From Morganella morganii (GTDB lineage: Bacteria > Pseudomonadota > Gammaproteobacteria > Enterobacterales > Enterobacteriaceae), in contig NZ_NRQY01000001.1 in assembly GCF_003996855.1 (NCBI RefSeq), positions 1,929,990 through 1,944,608 of the forward strand: 14,619 nt of DNA, given 5' to 3'. The notes under the pieces are model-generated. The model saw nothing but the letters and a program-made list of their open reading frames with translations. It ran no database searches and had not been told where the DNA came from. A program made the translations under genes and the position numbers. The first letter of the stretch is position 1. The number at the start of each line of letters is the position of its first letter. Shown in pieces: positions 7,504 through 14,232 of this stretch.

Positions 7504-8071
7504 GACATTTAGACTACAAGCCCCTAAAAGAACTTGTGAAAAATCATATGCAATATACGGTCGATATAAACCATATTTGGCAAAAGATTTCTATAACCGC
7601 TGTGGATATACAAATTGCCCTGACTTTTGGTTTGGTGGGACAGGCAATTTTCACATAGACCATTTTATTCCTTGGAAAAAGCACCCAACTCAACCAAATC
7701 TAAAGACTGACTACAGCAACCTTGTTTACTGTTGTTCTTATGTGAATATTCTAAAGTCAGATGATGAAACAGCTTATCTAGATCCATGCACTGAGGATTA
7801 TAATCATCATTTCTTAAGAGATGATTTCGGTAATATCTTAGCAAATAAGAAATCCACTAAAGCTGTTTATATGCATAATAAATTAAAGTTATATTTGAAG
7901 CGTTATCAAATCATTTGGATGCTTGAAAATTTATTTAGTCGTATGGATTCACTTAAAGAAGCGATTCAAAATTCGCCTGACGGGCAACAGAAAGATGAAT
8001 TAAAATATGCGATGTCAGACTTAGCATGTGTGATGCTTGACTACAAAAACTATCTTTCTGAAAATCAATAA
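7496..8071 (+). CDS. HNH endonuclease-like protein, unusual zinc ligands
   Basis: A 191-aa protein with a beta-beta-alpha-metal (HNH) core: H53-x-D55-H56 in FHIDHFIPW, then N75 in DYSNLVYCC and N84. The usual structural zinc site has two CxxC pairs; here the first is C36-x4-C41 and the second is incomplete, with V83 in the Cys position before N84 (CCSYVN). Catalytic residues appear intact but zinc binding may differ. The C-terminal part (about 125-191) is helical, with no recognised domain. The ATG overlaps the receiver stop by 8 bases, indicating translational coupling. As the only nuclease of the operon it is the likely restriction effector paired with the downstream methylase; DNA cleavage is inferred from the motif only. 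Confidence 0.75.
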   Translation: MNKTFRLQAPKRTCEKSYAIYGRYKPYLAKDFYNRCGYTNCPDFWFGGTGNFHIDHFIPWKKHPTQPNLKTDYSNLVYCCSYVNILKSDDETAYLDPCTEDYNHHFLRDDFGNILANKKSTKAVYMHNKLKLYLKRYQIIWMLENLFSRMDSLKEAIQNSPDGQQKDELKYAMSDLACVMLDYKNYLSENQ

Positions 8072-8075
8072 TAAA

Positions 8076-9935
8076 ATGAAAAATAAATTAATCTCATTTT
8101 TAAAAAGAAATAAAATAACTGAACCAAATCAGGTTGACAGACTATTAATATCAACATTTATATTTATGAATAAAATAAAAGTTAAAAATAATACTTTCAT
8201 TTTAGAATATATAATTAGTGCTGAGGAGACATATGAGAATCAGCTTTTAAATGAGTTGTTACATATAGTTAAAAATGAGCTTGAGCATTTTGGATTTGAA
8301 GAATTAATAAAATTATTTGAATTTGTAATTTCTCCATCCGATAGAATAGTTAATGGTGCCGTTTATACGCCTCGCAAAATACGTGAATTTATCACCAAAT
8401 CATCTTTTGACCATCTAAATATAAAAACCAACTTCTCCATTGCCGATATATCTTGTGGTTGTGGAGGTTTTTTATTTACCGCATGTAATCTAATTAAGAT
8501 ATTAACAAATAAAAATTATTTTTATATTTTTAAAAATAATATTTATGGCGTTGACATCAAGGAATACTCAGTAATAAGGACAAAAATTCTTTTAACTCTT
8601 TTAGCTATATCAAATGGTGAGGATAGAAAAAAATTTACTTTTAACATTTATTCTGGAGACTCATTATCGTTTGATTGGAAGCATCATATAAAATCCTTCA
8701 CTGGATTTGATTCGATCATTGGCAACCCCCCTTACGTATGTTCTAGAAATCTATCCATTGCCACAAAAAATTTATTAAAAGATTGGTCAGTTTGCTCATC
8801 CGGCAACCCAGATTTATATATTCCTTTTTTCCAAATAGGTTTAGAACATTTATCAAAAGATGGCGTTCTAGGTTATATTACAATGAATAGCTTTTTTAAA
8901 AGTCTTAATGGAAGAGCCTTAAGAGAATATTTGCACAAAAATAATATCCATCTGAAAATTATTGATTTTGGTTCTGAGCAAATATTTGAATCTAAAAACA
9001 CCTATACCTGTATATGCTTTTTGAGTAAGACTAAACTCGGCTCAATTGACTATATCCATTCAAATAGCAAAATTATAACATCAAATAATCTATTGTTTGA
9101 AAAAATAAGCTACGAACGCCTTGATCATAAAAAAGGATGGAACTTACGCAGAAATAAAATAATGGATAAAATAGAATCCACTGGAAAACCTTTTGGCGAA
9201 ATATACAAAACACGCCATGGACTTGCAACCCTAAAAAATAGCATCTATATATTTAGACCAACCCACCATGATGAAAAATTCTACTATACTATTACCGATG
9301 ATAATAAAACTCACAAGATAGAGAAGAAAATATGCAGGGATGTCATTAACTCTAATAAACTTAGTAGCAATTACAGCCTTGCTGAATTAACAGAGAAAAT
9401 CATTTTTCCATATAATGATGAAGAAAACCCTCAAATCATTCCTGAAAATGAGATGATTAAATACTTTCCTTTTACCTACTCCTATCTTTCAAGTAAAAAA
9501 GACATTTTATCCCTTAGAGACAAGGGCAATAATAAGGATTACCCAAGTTGGTATGCTTTTGGAAGAACTCAATCCTTACAAAAAATAAAAAATAAACTCT
9601 TTCTTCCTAAGATATCAAAATCATCACCATACAGTATCATATCAACTGACGAGAACTTGAAGTTTTACAATGGGATAGCTATAGTTGAACACTCCTTAAA
9701 TGAATTGCTTTTCATTCAAAAAATAATAAATTCTCGATTATTTTGGTATTACATAACAAATACCAGCAAACCCTACTCTTCAGATTACTTCTCCCTAAAT
9801 GGGAATTATATAAATAATTTCGGAGTGTATCAATTCCCTGTTGATGAAATTAATTACATAATTTCAGAAAATGATAAAAATAAACTTGATAGTTTTATTG
9901 AAAATAAATATGGCGTAAAAGTTCCGCAAAATTAA
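8076..9935 (+). CDS. Eco57I/TaqI-like N6-adenine DNA methyltransferase
   Basis: A 619-aa type II gamma-like adenine methylase. SAM-binding motif I is DISCGCGGF at 124-132, preceded by the family-typical GAVYTPRKI block (94-102). GVDIKE lies at 158-163, and catalytic motif IV is NPPY at 217-220. The C-terminal half looks like a TaqI-type target-recognition domain, including WYAFGRTQSLQ. No nuclease domain is fused, unlike Eco57I itself, so cutting must come from elsewhere, most simply the HNH protein. I chose ATG 8076, 4 bases after the HNH stop; a TTG at 8037 would add 13 residues overlapping the HNH gene but is a poorer start. Expected role: protecting host DNA at the recognition site, or marking it for the GHKL/HNH machinery. 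Confidence 0.85.
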   Translation: MKNKLISFLKRNKITEPNQVDRLLISTFIFMNKIKVKNNTFILEYIISAEETYENQLLNELLHIVKNELEHFGFEELIKLFEFVISPSDRIVNGAVYTPRKIREFITKSSFDHLNIKTNFSIADISCGCGGFLFTACNLIKILTNKNYFYIFKNNIYGVDIKEYSVIRTKILLTLLAISNGEDRKKFTFNIYSGDSLSFDWKHHIKSFTGFDSIIGNPPYVCSRNLSIATKNLLKDWSVCSSGNPDLYIPFFQIGLEHLSKDGVLGYITMNSFFKSLNGRALREYLHKNNIHLKIIDFGSEQIFESKNTYTCICFLSKTKLGSIDYIHSNSKIITSNNLLFEKISYERLDHKKGWNLRRNKIMDKIESTGKPFGEIYKTRHGLATLKNSIYIFRPTHHDEKFYYTITDDNKTHKIEKKICRDVINSNKLSSNYSLAELTEKIIFPYNDEENPQIIPENEMIKYFPFTYSYLSSKKDILSLRDKGNNKDYPSWYAFGRTQSLQKIKNKLFLPKISKSSPYSIISTDENLKFYNGIAIVEHSLNELLFIQKIINSRLFWYYITNTSKPYSSDYFSLNGNYINNFGVYQFPVDEINYIISENDKNKLDSFIENKYGVKVPQN

Positions 9936-9992
9936 AAATGCATCTCAATTTATTAGGGTACCCTTGGCTTTCTGAATTTATCTATTTTGAAC

Positions 9993-10982
9993 GGCTTTGT
10001 TGAATAAATCGAACTTTTGGCCGCAATCAGGATCAGATCACCACATTCAGGCCCCTCTGGCGGTATCACGTGGCAAAAAAAGTTCAAAATCACCAACTGG
10101 TACGCCTATAACAAGGCTCTCGTCAATCTAGGCTCACTGACTTCTGGCTTGATGAGTCGACCATTCAGGCCTGGAATGACGAACCCGAAACGTCTTCACG
10201 TGGTCGTTCGCAACGTTATTCTGAGCTCACTATTTCCACCGTACTGATGCTAAAACGCATCTTTCGCCTCACGCTGCGCAGGCATTTATTGATTCCATTT
10301 TTACCTTAATGAAGTTCCCACTCCGTTGCCCGGATTACTCCTGCGTCAGCATCCCTTTCAAAAACCCCACGCGCGGTGAAATTCCCACCTGGTTATCGAC
10401 TCCACCGGATTAAAAGTCTTCGGTGAAGGTCAGTGGAGGGTGAAAAAGCATGGTCAGGAAAAGCGACGCATCTGGCGGTCGACGCCGTTACTAACGAAGT
10501 TATCTGCGTTGACCTGTCCCTGAACAACGTGACCGATGCAGAGGCCTTCCCAGGGCTTATCCGCCAGACCCACCGGAAAGTCAGTGTCACTTCAGCGGAT
10601 GGCGCTTATGACACAAAACGGTGCCACGACGAAATGCGGTGCAAGAAAATCAAGACACTTATCCCGCCGCGAACGCGCGCAGGTTACTGGCCACCGGAAT
10701 ATACTGACAGAAATCAAGCGGTGGCGAGGCAAATGCTTACTAGAAATGGAACACGGCTTACAACCGGCGGTCGGTGGCCGAAACGGCGATGTACCGAGTC
10801 AAACAGCTGTTTGGTGGGCATCTTACACTGCGGGATTACGATGCGCAGGTCGGTAAGGCTATGACCATGATCCGTGTTTGAACAAAATGACACGTGCAGG
10901 TATGCCAAAAAGTGTACGGATTGTCTGAGAAAATGACTGACAGGAGGATCTGTTATCTAGATCCTATTTATTCAACAAAGCC
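9993..10982 (+). mobile_element. IS903-like (IS5 family) element, decayed
   Basis: The left end GGCTTTGTTGAATAAATC (9993-10010) is the IS903 terminal repeat. The right end is its inverse with 17 matching bases, ending at 10982. The copy is 990 bp against 1057 bp for IS903, in keeping with internal deletions. The 9-bp flanks (ATTTTGAAC left, CAAAATAGC right) are not duplicates, so the insertion has lost its target-site signature or the flanks have recombined. It marks the right edge of the AT-rich cargo. Confidence 0.9.
10068..10928 (+). pseudogene. IS903-type transposase remnant
   Basis: Segments in several frames align with the IS903 DDE transposase: KITNWYAYNKALVN, STGLKVFGEGQWRVKKHGQ, NEVICVDLSLNNVTDAEAF, SADGAYDTK, RVKQLFGG, ending MPKSVRIV and TGA at 10926-10928. 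The expected start codon reads ACG (10068-10070). A single-base loss near 10142 (SLTFWLDES becomes SLTSG) breaks the frame. In-frame losses occur near 10280 and 10345, and another deletion near 10475 removes part of the RRIWRKLHLAVD segment. The enzyme cannot be functional; movement would need a transposase in trans. Confidence 0.88.
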
Positions 10983-11109
10983 CAAAATAGCTTACAAACA
11001 TAATCTAACAGGGTGCTTATCCTCCCAAACTAAACTGCTCGACCACAGCGATAGCAATACCAATGGCCGACTCCCATGCGGGTTGTGGTTGACCTGTAGG
11101 GATGTTCTC
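10983..11109. other. Gap between IS903 remnant and hairpin D
   Basis: No supported gene. On the minus strand, 20-60 bases beyond hairpin D, a very short frame begins ATGGGAGTC and reads MGVGHWYCYRCGRAV before a stop. The CxxC pattern suggests the first codons of a small zinc-ribbon protein cut short, but it is too short to call. Confidence 0.3.
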
Positions 11110-11112
11110 TTA

Positions 11113-11177
11113 AATAAAAAGGGAAACCTCCCCAAGAGAAATTTTTTCCCTTGGGGAGTGAGGTTACTAGGTAACCT
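11113..11177 (-). terminator. Hairpin copy D: terminator after the toxin gene
   Basis: On the minus strand, CTCCCCAAG (11158-11150) pairs with CTTGGGGAG (11136-11128), followed by GTTTCCCTTTTTA, which works as an intrinsic terminator for ardC-toxin transcripts. Just before it lies a second stem, AGGTTAC/GTAACCT (11161-11177). GGGAAA/TTTCCC can pair as an alternative. The layout (C/G stem, then a pyrimidine-rich T-run and an AGAG motif) resembles copies A-C, which precede genes. Here no gene follows, presumably because the cargo or IS insertion replaced it. Confidence 0.6.
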
Positions 11178-11188
11178 TGGGTAAAAAA

Positions 11189-11509
11189 TCAGTGCTGAGT
11201 TGGTTTGTCGCCTGCCTCATCGATACAGACGTGTTGGACTTTCTCCGGCACAATTTCCATTACGGCAACCAGGAAGTTACTCGGAGTCAGTAAGGGACTT
11301 CGGGGAGACCAGACGTTCTGGTCAATCCTGTCCAGGTGGTACTTTTCGACCAGTTGGTTTATCGCTTCAAATACCGGGACGTTAAGTTCAACCAGCTCCT
11401 GCACAACAGCATCGTCATGCAGGTTGGTGTCGTTCAACGTCAGCCCAAAATGCTTCTCCAGCAAATACGCCGCTATCGTCTGGTATTCACGAACTTCATG
11501 GGTATCCAT
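11189..11509 (-). CDS. CbtA/YkfI-family toxin-like protein, no antitoxin nearby
   Basis: A 106-aa protein. Residues about 10-80 match the CbtA (YeeV/YkfI) toxin family: YLLEKHFGLTLNDT, the ELVELNVPVFEAINQLVEKY block, and DRIDQ. E. coli CbtA, about 124 aa, blocks polymerisation of FtsZ and MreB. The end after about residue 85 diverges from and is shorter than the E. coli proteins. I chose ATG 11509 because CGGAG stands 9 bases upstream; the longer frame to 11590 would overlap ardC. The gene sits 22 bases after ardC on the same strand and ends at terminator D. In E. coli, CbtA is paired with an upstream CbeA antitoxin; none is encoded here, so it is an orphan, a type with a distant antitoxin, or an anti-defence/growth modulator. 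Confidence 0.7.
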   Translation of the reverse strand: MDTHEVREYQTIAAYLLEKHFGLTLNDTNLHDDAVVQELVELNVPVFEAINQLVEKYHLDRIDQNVWSPRSPLLTPSNFLVAVMEIVPEKVQHVCIDEAGDKPTQH

Positions 11510-11531
11510 CGTTAATTTCTCCGATATGGGC

Positions 11532-12530
11532 TCAAGCTGCGGCCAGGGCTTGTTCACGTAAAATAAGGTACTCAAAGGCTTCACGGGCAAAACGGCTTGC
11601 CTGGAAGATAACCTTCTTGTCTTCTTTCAGTGTCTTCAGCCATGATGCGATATAGCTCTCATGCTGAACGTCCCCCTGGATACCCACTTCGGCGCACAAA
11701 AATGCCGAACCGATTTCCGCCACAAGCTCTTCGAACGCATACACCGGGTCCCCGAACCGGCGTGAAGAAGACGTGATGCCTTCTCGCGCCAGGCGGGAGA
11801 TGTGACCGGTTGAATGCACCAGCTCATGCAACAGTGTACTGTAGTAATCTGCCGGGCGATGGAACTGCACCGCTTCTGGCATCGTGATACGGTCGGCTCT
11901 AGGGCTGTAGAACGCCTGATCCTGATGCCGGTGTACCACCGGTACGCCACTGCAGGCAACCACCTGTTCTGCCCGCTGGATACGCTCAATATCGTGTTGC
12001 TCGGGTGTTTCCTCAGCATCACCGGCCACACTCACCGGCGTCAGCAATTTCTCGGGTAAATTCTCACACTGCTCAACGTTGAACAGGTGAAAACTGGTCA
12101 TGAAATTCCGCCTGGAGACCACGGCGTTACCCTTCTCATCAAAAAGAGGCTTGCCTTGCTCGTCAGTCTCTTTTTTTTCGAACGGCTTAAACAGGGTCAC
12201 CAGTGTGGATTTCTCACCTTTACGCACGTTACCGCCCACATCCAGTGCCTGTTTGAACGTCAGCCAGCGATGTGAGGTAAACCCCTTCTCTGCTGCATCA
12301 ATCCACAGCAGCAACACATTGATACCGCTGTAGGCCCGTCCAGTAATCGCGTTGGCCGGTAACCCGCTCATGCTGACAGAACGGCCACCGGCAACAGTAC
12401 GCCACGGTTTACGCCACGGAGACGTGCCCTTCTCCAGCGCCGCGACGATTTTATCCGTCACGACCTGGAACAGGTCCACTTTATCCTGGTGACGTGATGC
12501 TGCCTTTTTCCTGGTTTGTTTCGTTGTCAT
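11532..12530 (-). CDS. ardC: ArdC-like anti-restriction protein
   Basis: A 332-aa protein. The N-terminal ArdC_N/DUF1738 domain (about 18-155; SPWRKPWR, LPANAITGRAYSGINVLLLW, GGNVRKGEKST) binds single-stranded DNA in family members. The C-terminal zincin-like metallopeptidase domain (about 190-330) has HELVHSTGH at 235-243 (zinc ligands H235, H239, catalytic E236) and a downstream FEELVAE with the likely third ligand. ArdC of IncW plasmids enters the recipient with, or is expressed on, incoming DNA and protects it from restriction; related proteins form the N-terminus of TraC primases. Length is normal and the frame intact. The start follows GAGGA, which is buried in a 12-bp stem directly before the ATG (copy C), so translation may be regulated. 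The toxin gene follows closely. Confidence 0.9.
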   Translation of the reverse strand: MTTKQTRKKAASRHQDKVDLFQVVTDKIVAALEKGTSPWRKPWRTVAGGRSVSMSGLPANAITGRAYSGINVLLLWIDAAEKGFTSHRWLTFKQALDVGGNVRKGEKSTLVTLFKPFEKKETDEQGKPLFDEKGNAVVSRRNFMTSFHLFNVEQCENLPEKLLTPVSVAGDAEETPEQHDIERIQRAEQVVACSGVPVVHRHQDQAFYSPRADRITMPEAVQFHRPADYYSTLLHELVHSTGHISRLAREGITSSSRRFGDPVYAFEELVAEIGSAFLCAEVGIQGDVQHESYIASWLKTLKEDKKVIFQASRFAREAFEYLILREQALAAA

Positions 12531-12592
12531 GGTAAGTCCTCGCCATAAAAAACGAGGACTTACCCCTTTGCGGGAATAAATCCCCGCAAGGG
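12531..12592 (-). promoter_or_regulatory. Paired-hairpin leader, copy C (before ardC)
   Basis: On the minus strand, hairpin 1 (12592-12564) pairs CCCTTGCGGGG with CCCGCAAAGGG apart from one bulged base. Hairpin 2 pairs GGTAAGTCCTCG (complement of 12553-12564) perfectly with CGAGGACTTACC (complement of 12531-12542) around a T-rich 10-nt loop. The 12-bp stem of hairpin 2 contains the Shine-Dalgarno GAGGA and ends exactly at the ardC ATG. This is a ribosome-binding-site-masking or single-strand-promoter-like structure; the structure is seen, the function inferred. Confidence 0.7.
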
Positions 12593-12612
12593 TTGACAGT
12601 GCTAGAATCGTA

Positions 12613-13113
12613 TTAATCGATAATAGCGTCAGTGTGGTGAAGCCCTGGTGGTAACGTCACCGCCAGATGTAAGTGGGTGTTTAACCAGTCTGCCACCTGT
12701 TGCCACTCGGTACGTCCGACCGTCGAATGAAGGGCGTAGCACGTCGGGCAGTAATGGCTGACCAGCAGCAGTACCGCCATCACCATAAAATCGTAAGGGT
12801 GATGGAAGGTATTGCACTGACTTTGCCGCCGTTCGGAGGAAAGCAACCGAACCAGGCAAAGCGGATCACCTGACAGGCCTGCGCCAAAATCACCGTTAAA
12901 GGCGATAACGCCCAAACCCACCATACTGTCGTCATACCTCAGTGGTTGTGTTCCACTGTGATCATAGACAGTCAAGGGTTTACCCAGCCAGCAAAAACCC
13001 GACTCGTTGCGAACCCGATGATGCACCTGAGTTACTGCACGACACAGCTCACTCCAGGCTTCATGGGGAACCGTCTCGATATGGATGAAGAAGTAACATC
13101 GACGCATTACCAT
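12613..13113 (-). CDS. Conserved-looking hypothetical protein, 166 aa
   Basis: I do not recognise this family. The protein is cytosolic, rich in His and Cys, with a CPTC pair near residue 120 (SHYCPTCYALHS) in a helical, hydrophobic segment (MVMAVLLLVSHYC), and a central VGLGVIAFNGDFGAGLSGD stretch. It may bind a metal; no catalytic signature is evident. The ATG at 13113 overlaps the last codons of the 113-aa gene; a second ATG at 13107 is possible. The overlap shows the two are translated from one message starting after leader copy B. It sits among anti-restriction genes in the ICE backbone, so an early post-transfer role is plausible but unproven. Confidence 0.6.
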   Translation of the reverse strand: MVMRRCYFFIHIETVPHEAWSELCRAVTQVHHRVRNESGFCWLGKPLTVYDHSGTQPLRYDDSMVGLGVIAFNGDFGAGLSGDPLCLVRLLSSERRQSQCNTFHHPYDFMVMAVLLLVSHYCPTCYALHSTVGRTEWQQVADWLNTHLHLAVTLPPGLHHTDAIID

Positions 13114-13448
13114 CCCTCCAGAATTGCTCTTGATTCTTCTAGCCCTACTTCAAAGAAGTGATCCCAGGCTCCAGGGCAAACCGTTCTGCCCAGAGCAATG
13201 ACATCATCGAACAAAACTTTGCAGGACGGATGGGTATAACGGAGTGAGTCCAACCCACATTTTCTCGCAAACGTTTGAGCCATATGAGCAACCGCCCAGA
13301 TGTTATCGGTAAAATTGTCTTCATCCGGCTGTGTGCCAATGCCCAATTTCTCGTGTGCTGCAATCACCAGCAAATCACCTTCAAGGTTCGCCAGTTCACA
13401 CAAGTCATCGAGAGAAAAGGGGCCGTTGGCCTGGTTTGTCGTCATCAT
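13107..13448 (-). CDS. Hypothetical protein, 113 aa, acidic
   Basis: Family not recognised. The predicted product is mostly helical and distinctly acidic (roughly 19 Asp/Glu against 7 Lys/Arg by eye), starting MMTTNQANGPFSLDDLCELANLEGD and ending with Trp. No membrane segment. Starts are two tandem ATGs (13448 and 13445); the first abuts hairpin 2 of leader B, whose stem contains the GAGGAA ribosome-binding site. The stop overlaps the start of the 166-aa gene. It begins with the MTT(N/K)Q motif also seen at the ArdC N-terminus, which reflects the shared leader/start region rather than homology of the proteins. Confidence 0.6.
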   Translation of the reverse strand: MMTTNQANGPFSLDDLCELANLEGDLLVIAAHEKLGIGTQPDEDNFTDNIWAVAHMAQTFARKCGLDSLRYTHPSCKVLFDDVIALGRTVCPGAWDHFFEVGLEESRAILEGW

Positions 13449-13515
13449 GGTAAGTTCCTCTATAATTAAAAAAGGGACTTACCCCCGATAGGGAGGTCAG
13501 TCCCTATGGGTAAGT
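13449..13515 (-). promoter_or_regulatory. Paired-hairpin leader, copy B, with competing stems
   Basis: On the minus strand, segment 1 (ACTTACCC, complement of 13508-13515) pairs with segment 2 (GGGTAAGT, complement of 13477-13484), enclosing a second stem AGGGA/TCCCT. Segment 2 can instead pair with segment 3 (ACTTACC, complement of 13449-13455) next to the ATG, hiding the GAGGAA ribosome-binding site. Segments 1 and 3 thus compete for segment 2, the layout of an RNA switch or attenuator. Confidence 0.65.
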
Positions 13516-13532
13516 AAAATCAAAACATCGGT

Positions 13533-13775
13533 TTAGCTGCCCTGGGTTCGAACAACCTCTAATGCAGCCTCCAACGTTAACCAGCAGATCCCCGTGTTGG
13601 CATCAAAGTCATGAACAGCCTGTTCAAGGGCTGCTATGGCTTCGCCAAGGGTCGCCGTCTCGTCTTGAGACTGGACATCTTCGGCGTACCACAGATCCAG
13701 CAGGATCATTTCGTCCTGATCCGCATGCCGTTGAAGTTTTTGAATGGCTTCAGCCACGGTTAAGATAGCGGCCAT
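13533..13775 (-). CDS. Small highly acidic protein, 80 aa, coupled to ardB
   Basis: I do not recognise the family. By eye there are 15 Asp/Glu against 3 Lys/Arg, a net charge near -12 on 80 residues, spread along what look like amphipathic helices (VAEAIQKLQRHADQDEM, LGEAIAALEQAVHDF). Strong negative charge and association with anti-restriction genes recall DNA-mimic proteins such as Ocr and ArdA, although ArdA is about twice as long; this is inference from composition. Its ATG overlaps the ardB stop (TGATG), so it is translated with ardB and would still be made despite the ardB frameshift only if coupling survives. The stop TAA is followed by leader B. Confidence 0.6.
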   Translation of the reverse strand: MAAILTVAEAIQKLQRHADQDEMILLDLWYAEDVQSQDETATLGEAIAALEQAVHDFDANTGICWLTLEAALEVVRTQGS

Positions 13776-14232
13776 CAGTCAATCGCTCCGCCAATAGCAG
13801 CCCATTCAGGATGCCGCACCGCAAAATCACGCAGTCGGTGGTAGCTCTCGATAATAAAGTCATGACCGGACTCCGCCAGGACGCACAGGGCATACAATGA
13901 CACCGTCATCCCCAGCGCCTGGGCACTCATCTCACCCCGGTAATAGTTTGAGTGCACCTCAACACGATAGGTTTTTTCTGTCTGCGGACAGACAAAGAAT
14001 CCGCCATCGGATTGGTGTACCAGTGCCAGAAATCACTGCCATAGTCCTCGCCATAGTCCTGACTGAACTTACGGGCATAGGCGTAGGACATCTGAGTAAA
14101 GCTGACCACATGGAGCGTGGCACTGTCCTGGGAAAAACCCTGTTGGACGAGTGCCGATACCAGGTTGTAGAACCCGGTCATCCAGTCCGTGTTCTCCGCC
14201 GTTACGGCGGGTGTTTTTGTCATCTGTGTCAT
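13775..14232 (-). pseudogene. ardB: ArdB/KlcA-like anti-restriction gene with a frameshift
   Basis: The ArdB/KlcA family inhibits type I restriction enzymes. From ATG 14232 (GGAG/AAGG upstream) the first frame reads MTQMTKTPAV... through SYAYARKF and DFWHWYTNP. The family continuation (DGGFFVCPQTEKTYRVEV, then NYYRGEMSAQALGMTVSLYAL, ESYHRLRDFAVRHPEW and GGAID) lies in the next frame, ending at the stop 13775-13777. The break is at about 14003-14012. The span is 458 bases, one short of 153 codons, consistent with loss of a single base. In the first frame translation runs on to a spurious stop at 13927. Without the lost base the protein would be about 152 aa, usual for the family. Either a true recent mutation or a sequencing error. 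Confidence 0.85.

Noticed and set aside
8037..8075. TTG start for the methylase, adding 13 residues
   Set aside because: It would overlap the HNH gene by 35 bases with a rare start codon, while ATG 8076 directly follows the HNH stop.
4236..9935. Assignment to BREX, DISARM, Dnd, Zorya or Detocs
   Set aside because: None of the hallmark genes (PglZ, DrmA/B helicases, DndB-E, ZorA/B motor, nucleoside phosphorylase-type effector) is present; only general resemblance to MORC-linked restriction operons and to kinase-receiver defence remains.
10393..10908. Several frames within the IS903-like element on both strands
   Set aside because: They are out-of-frame or antisense pieces of the degraded transposase, not separate genes.
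11636..12333. Plus- and minus-strand alternative frames in ardC
   Set aside because: ArdC has both domains and the HELVH site in one continuous frame; the others are shadows.
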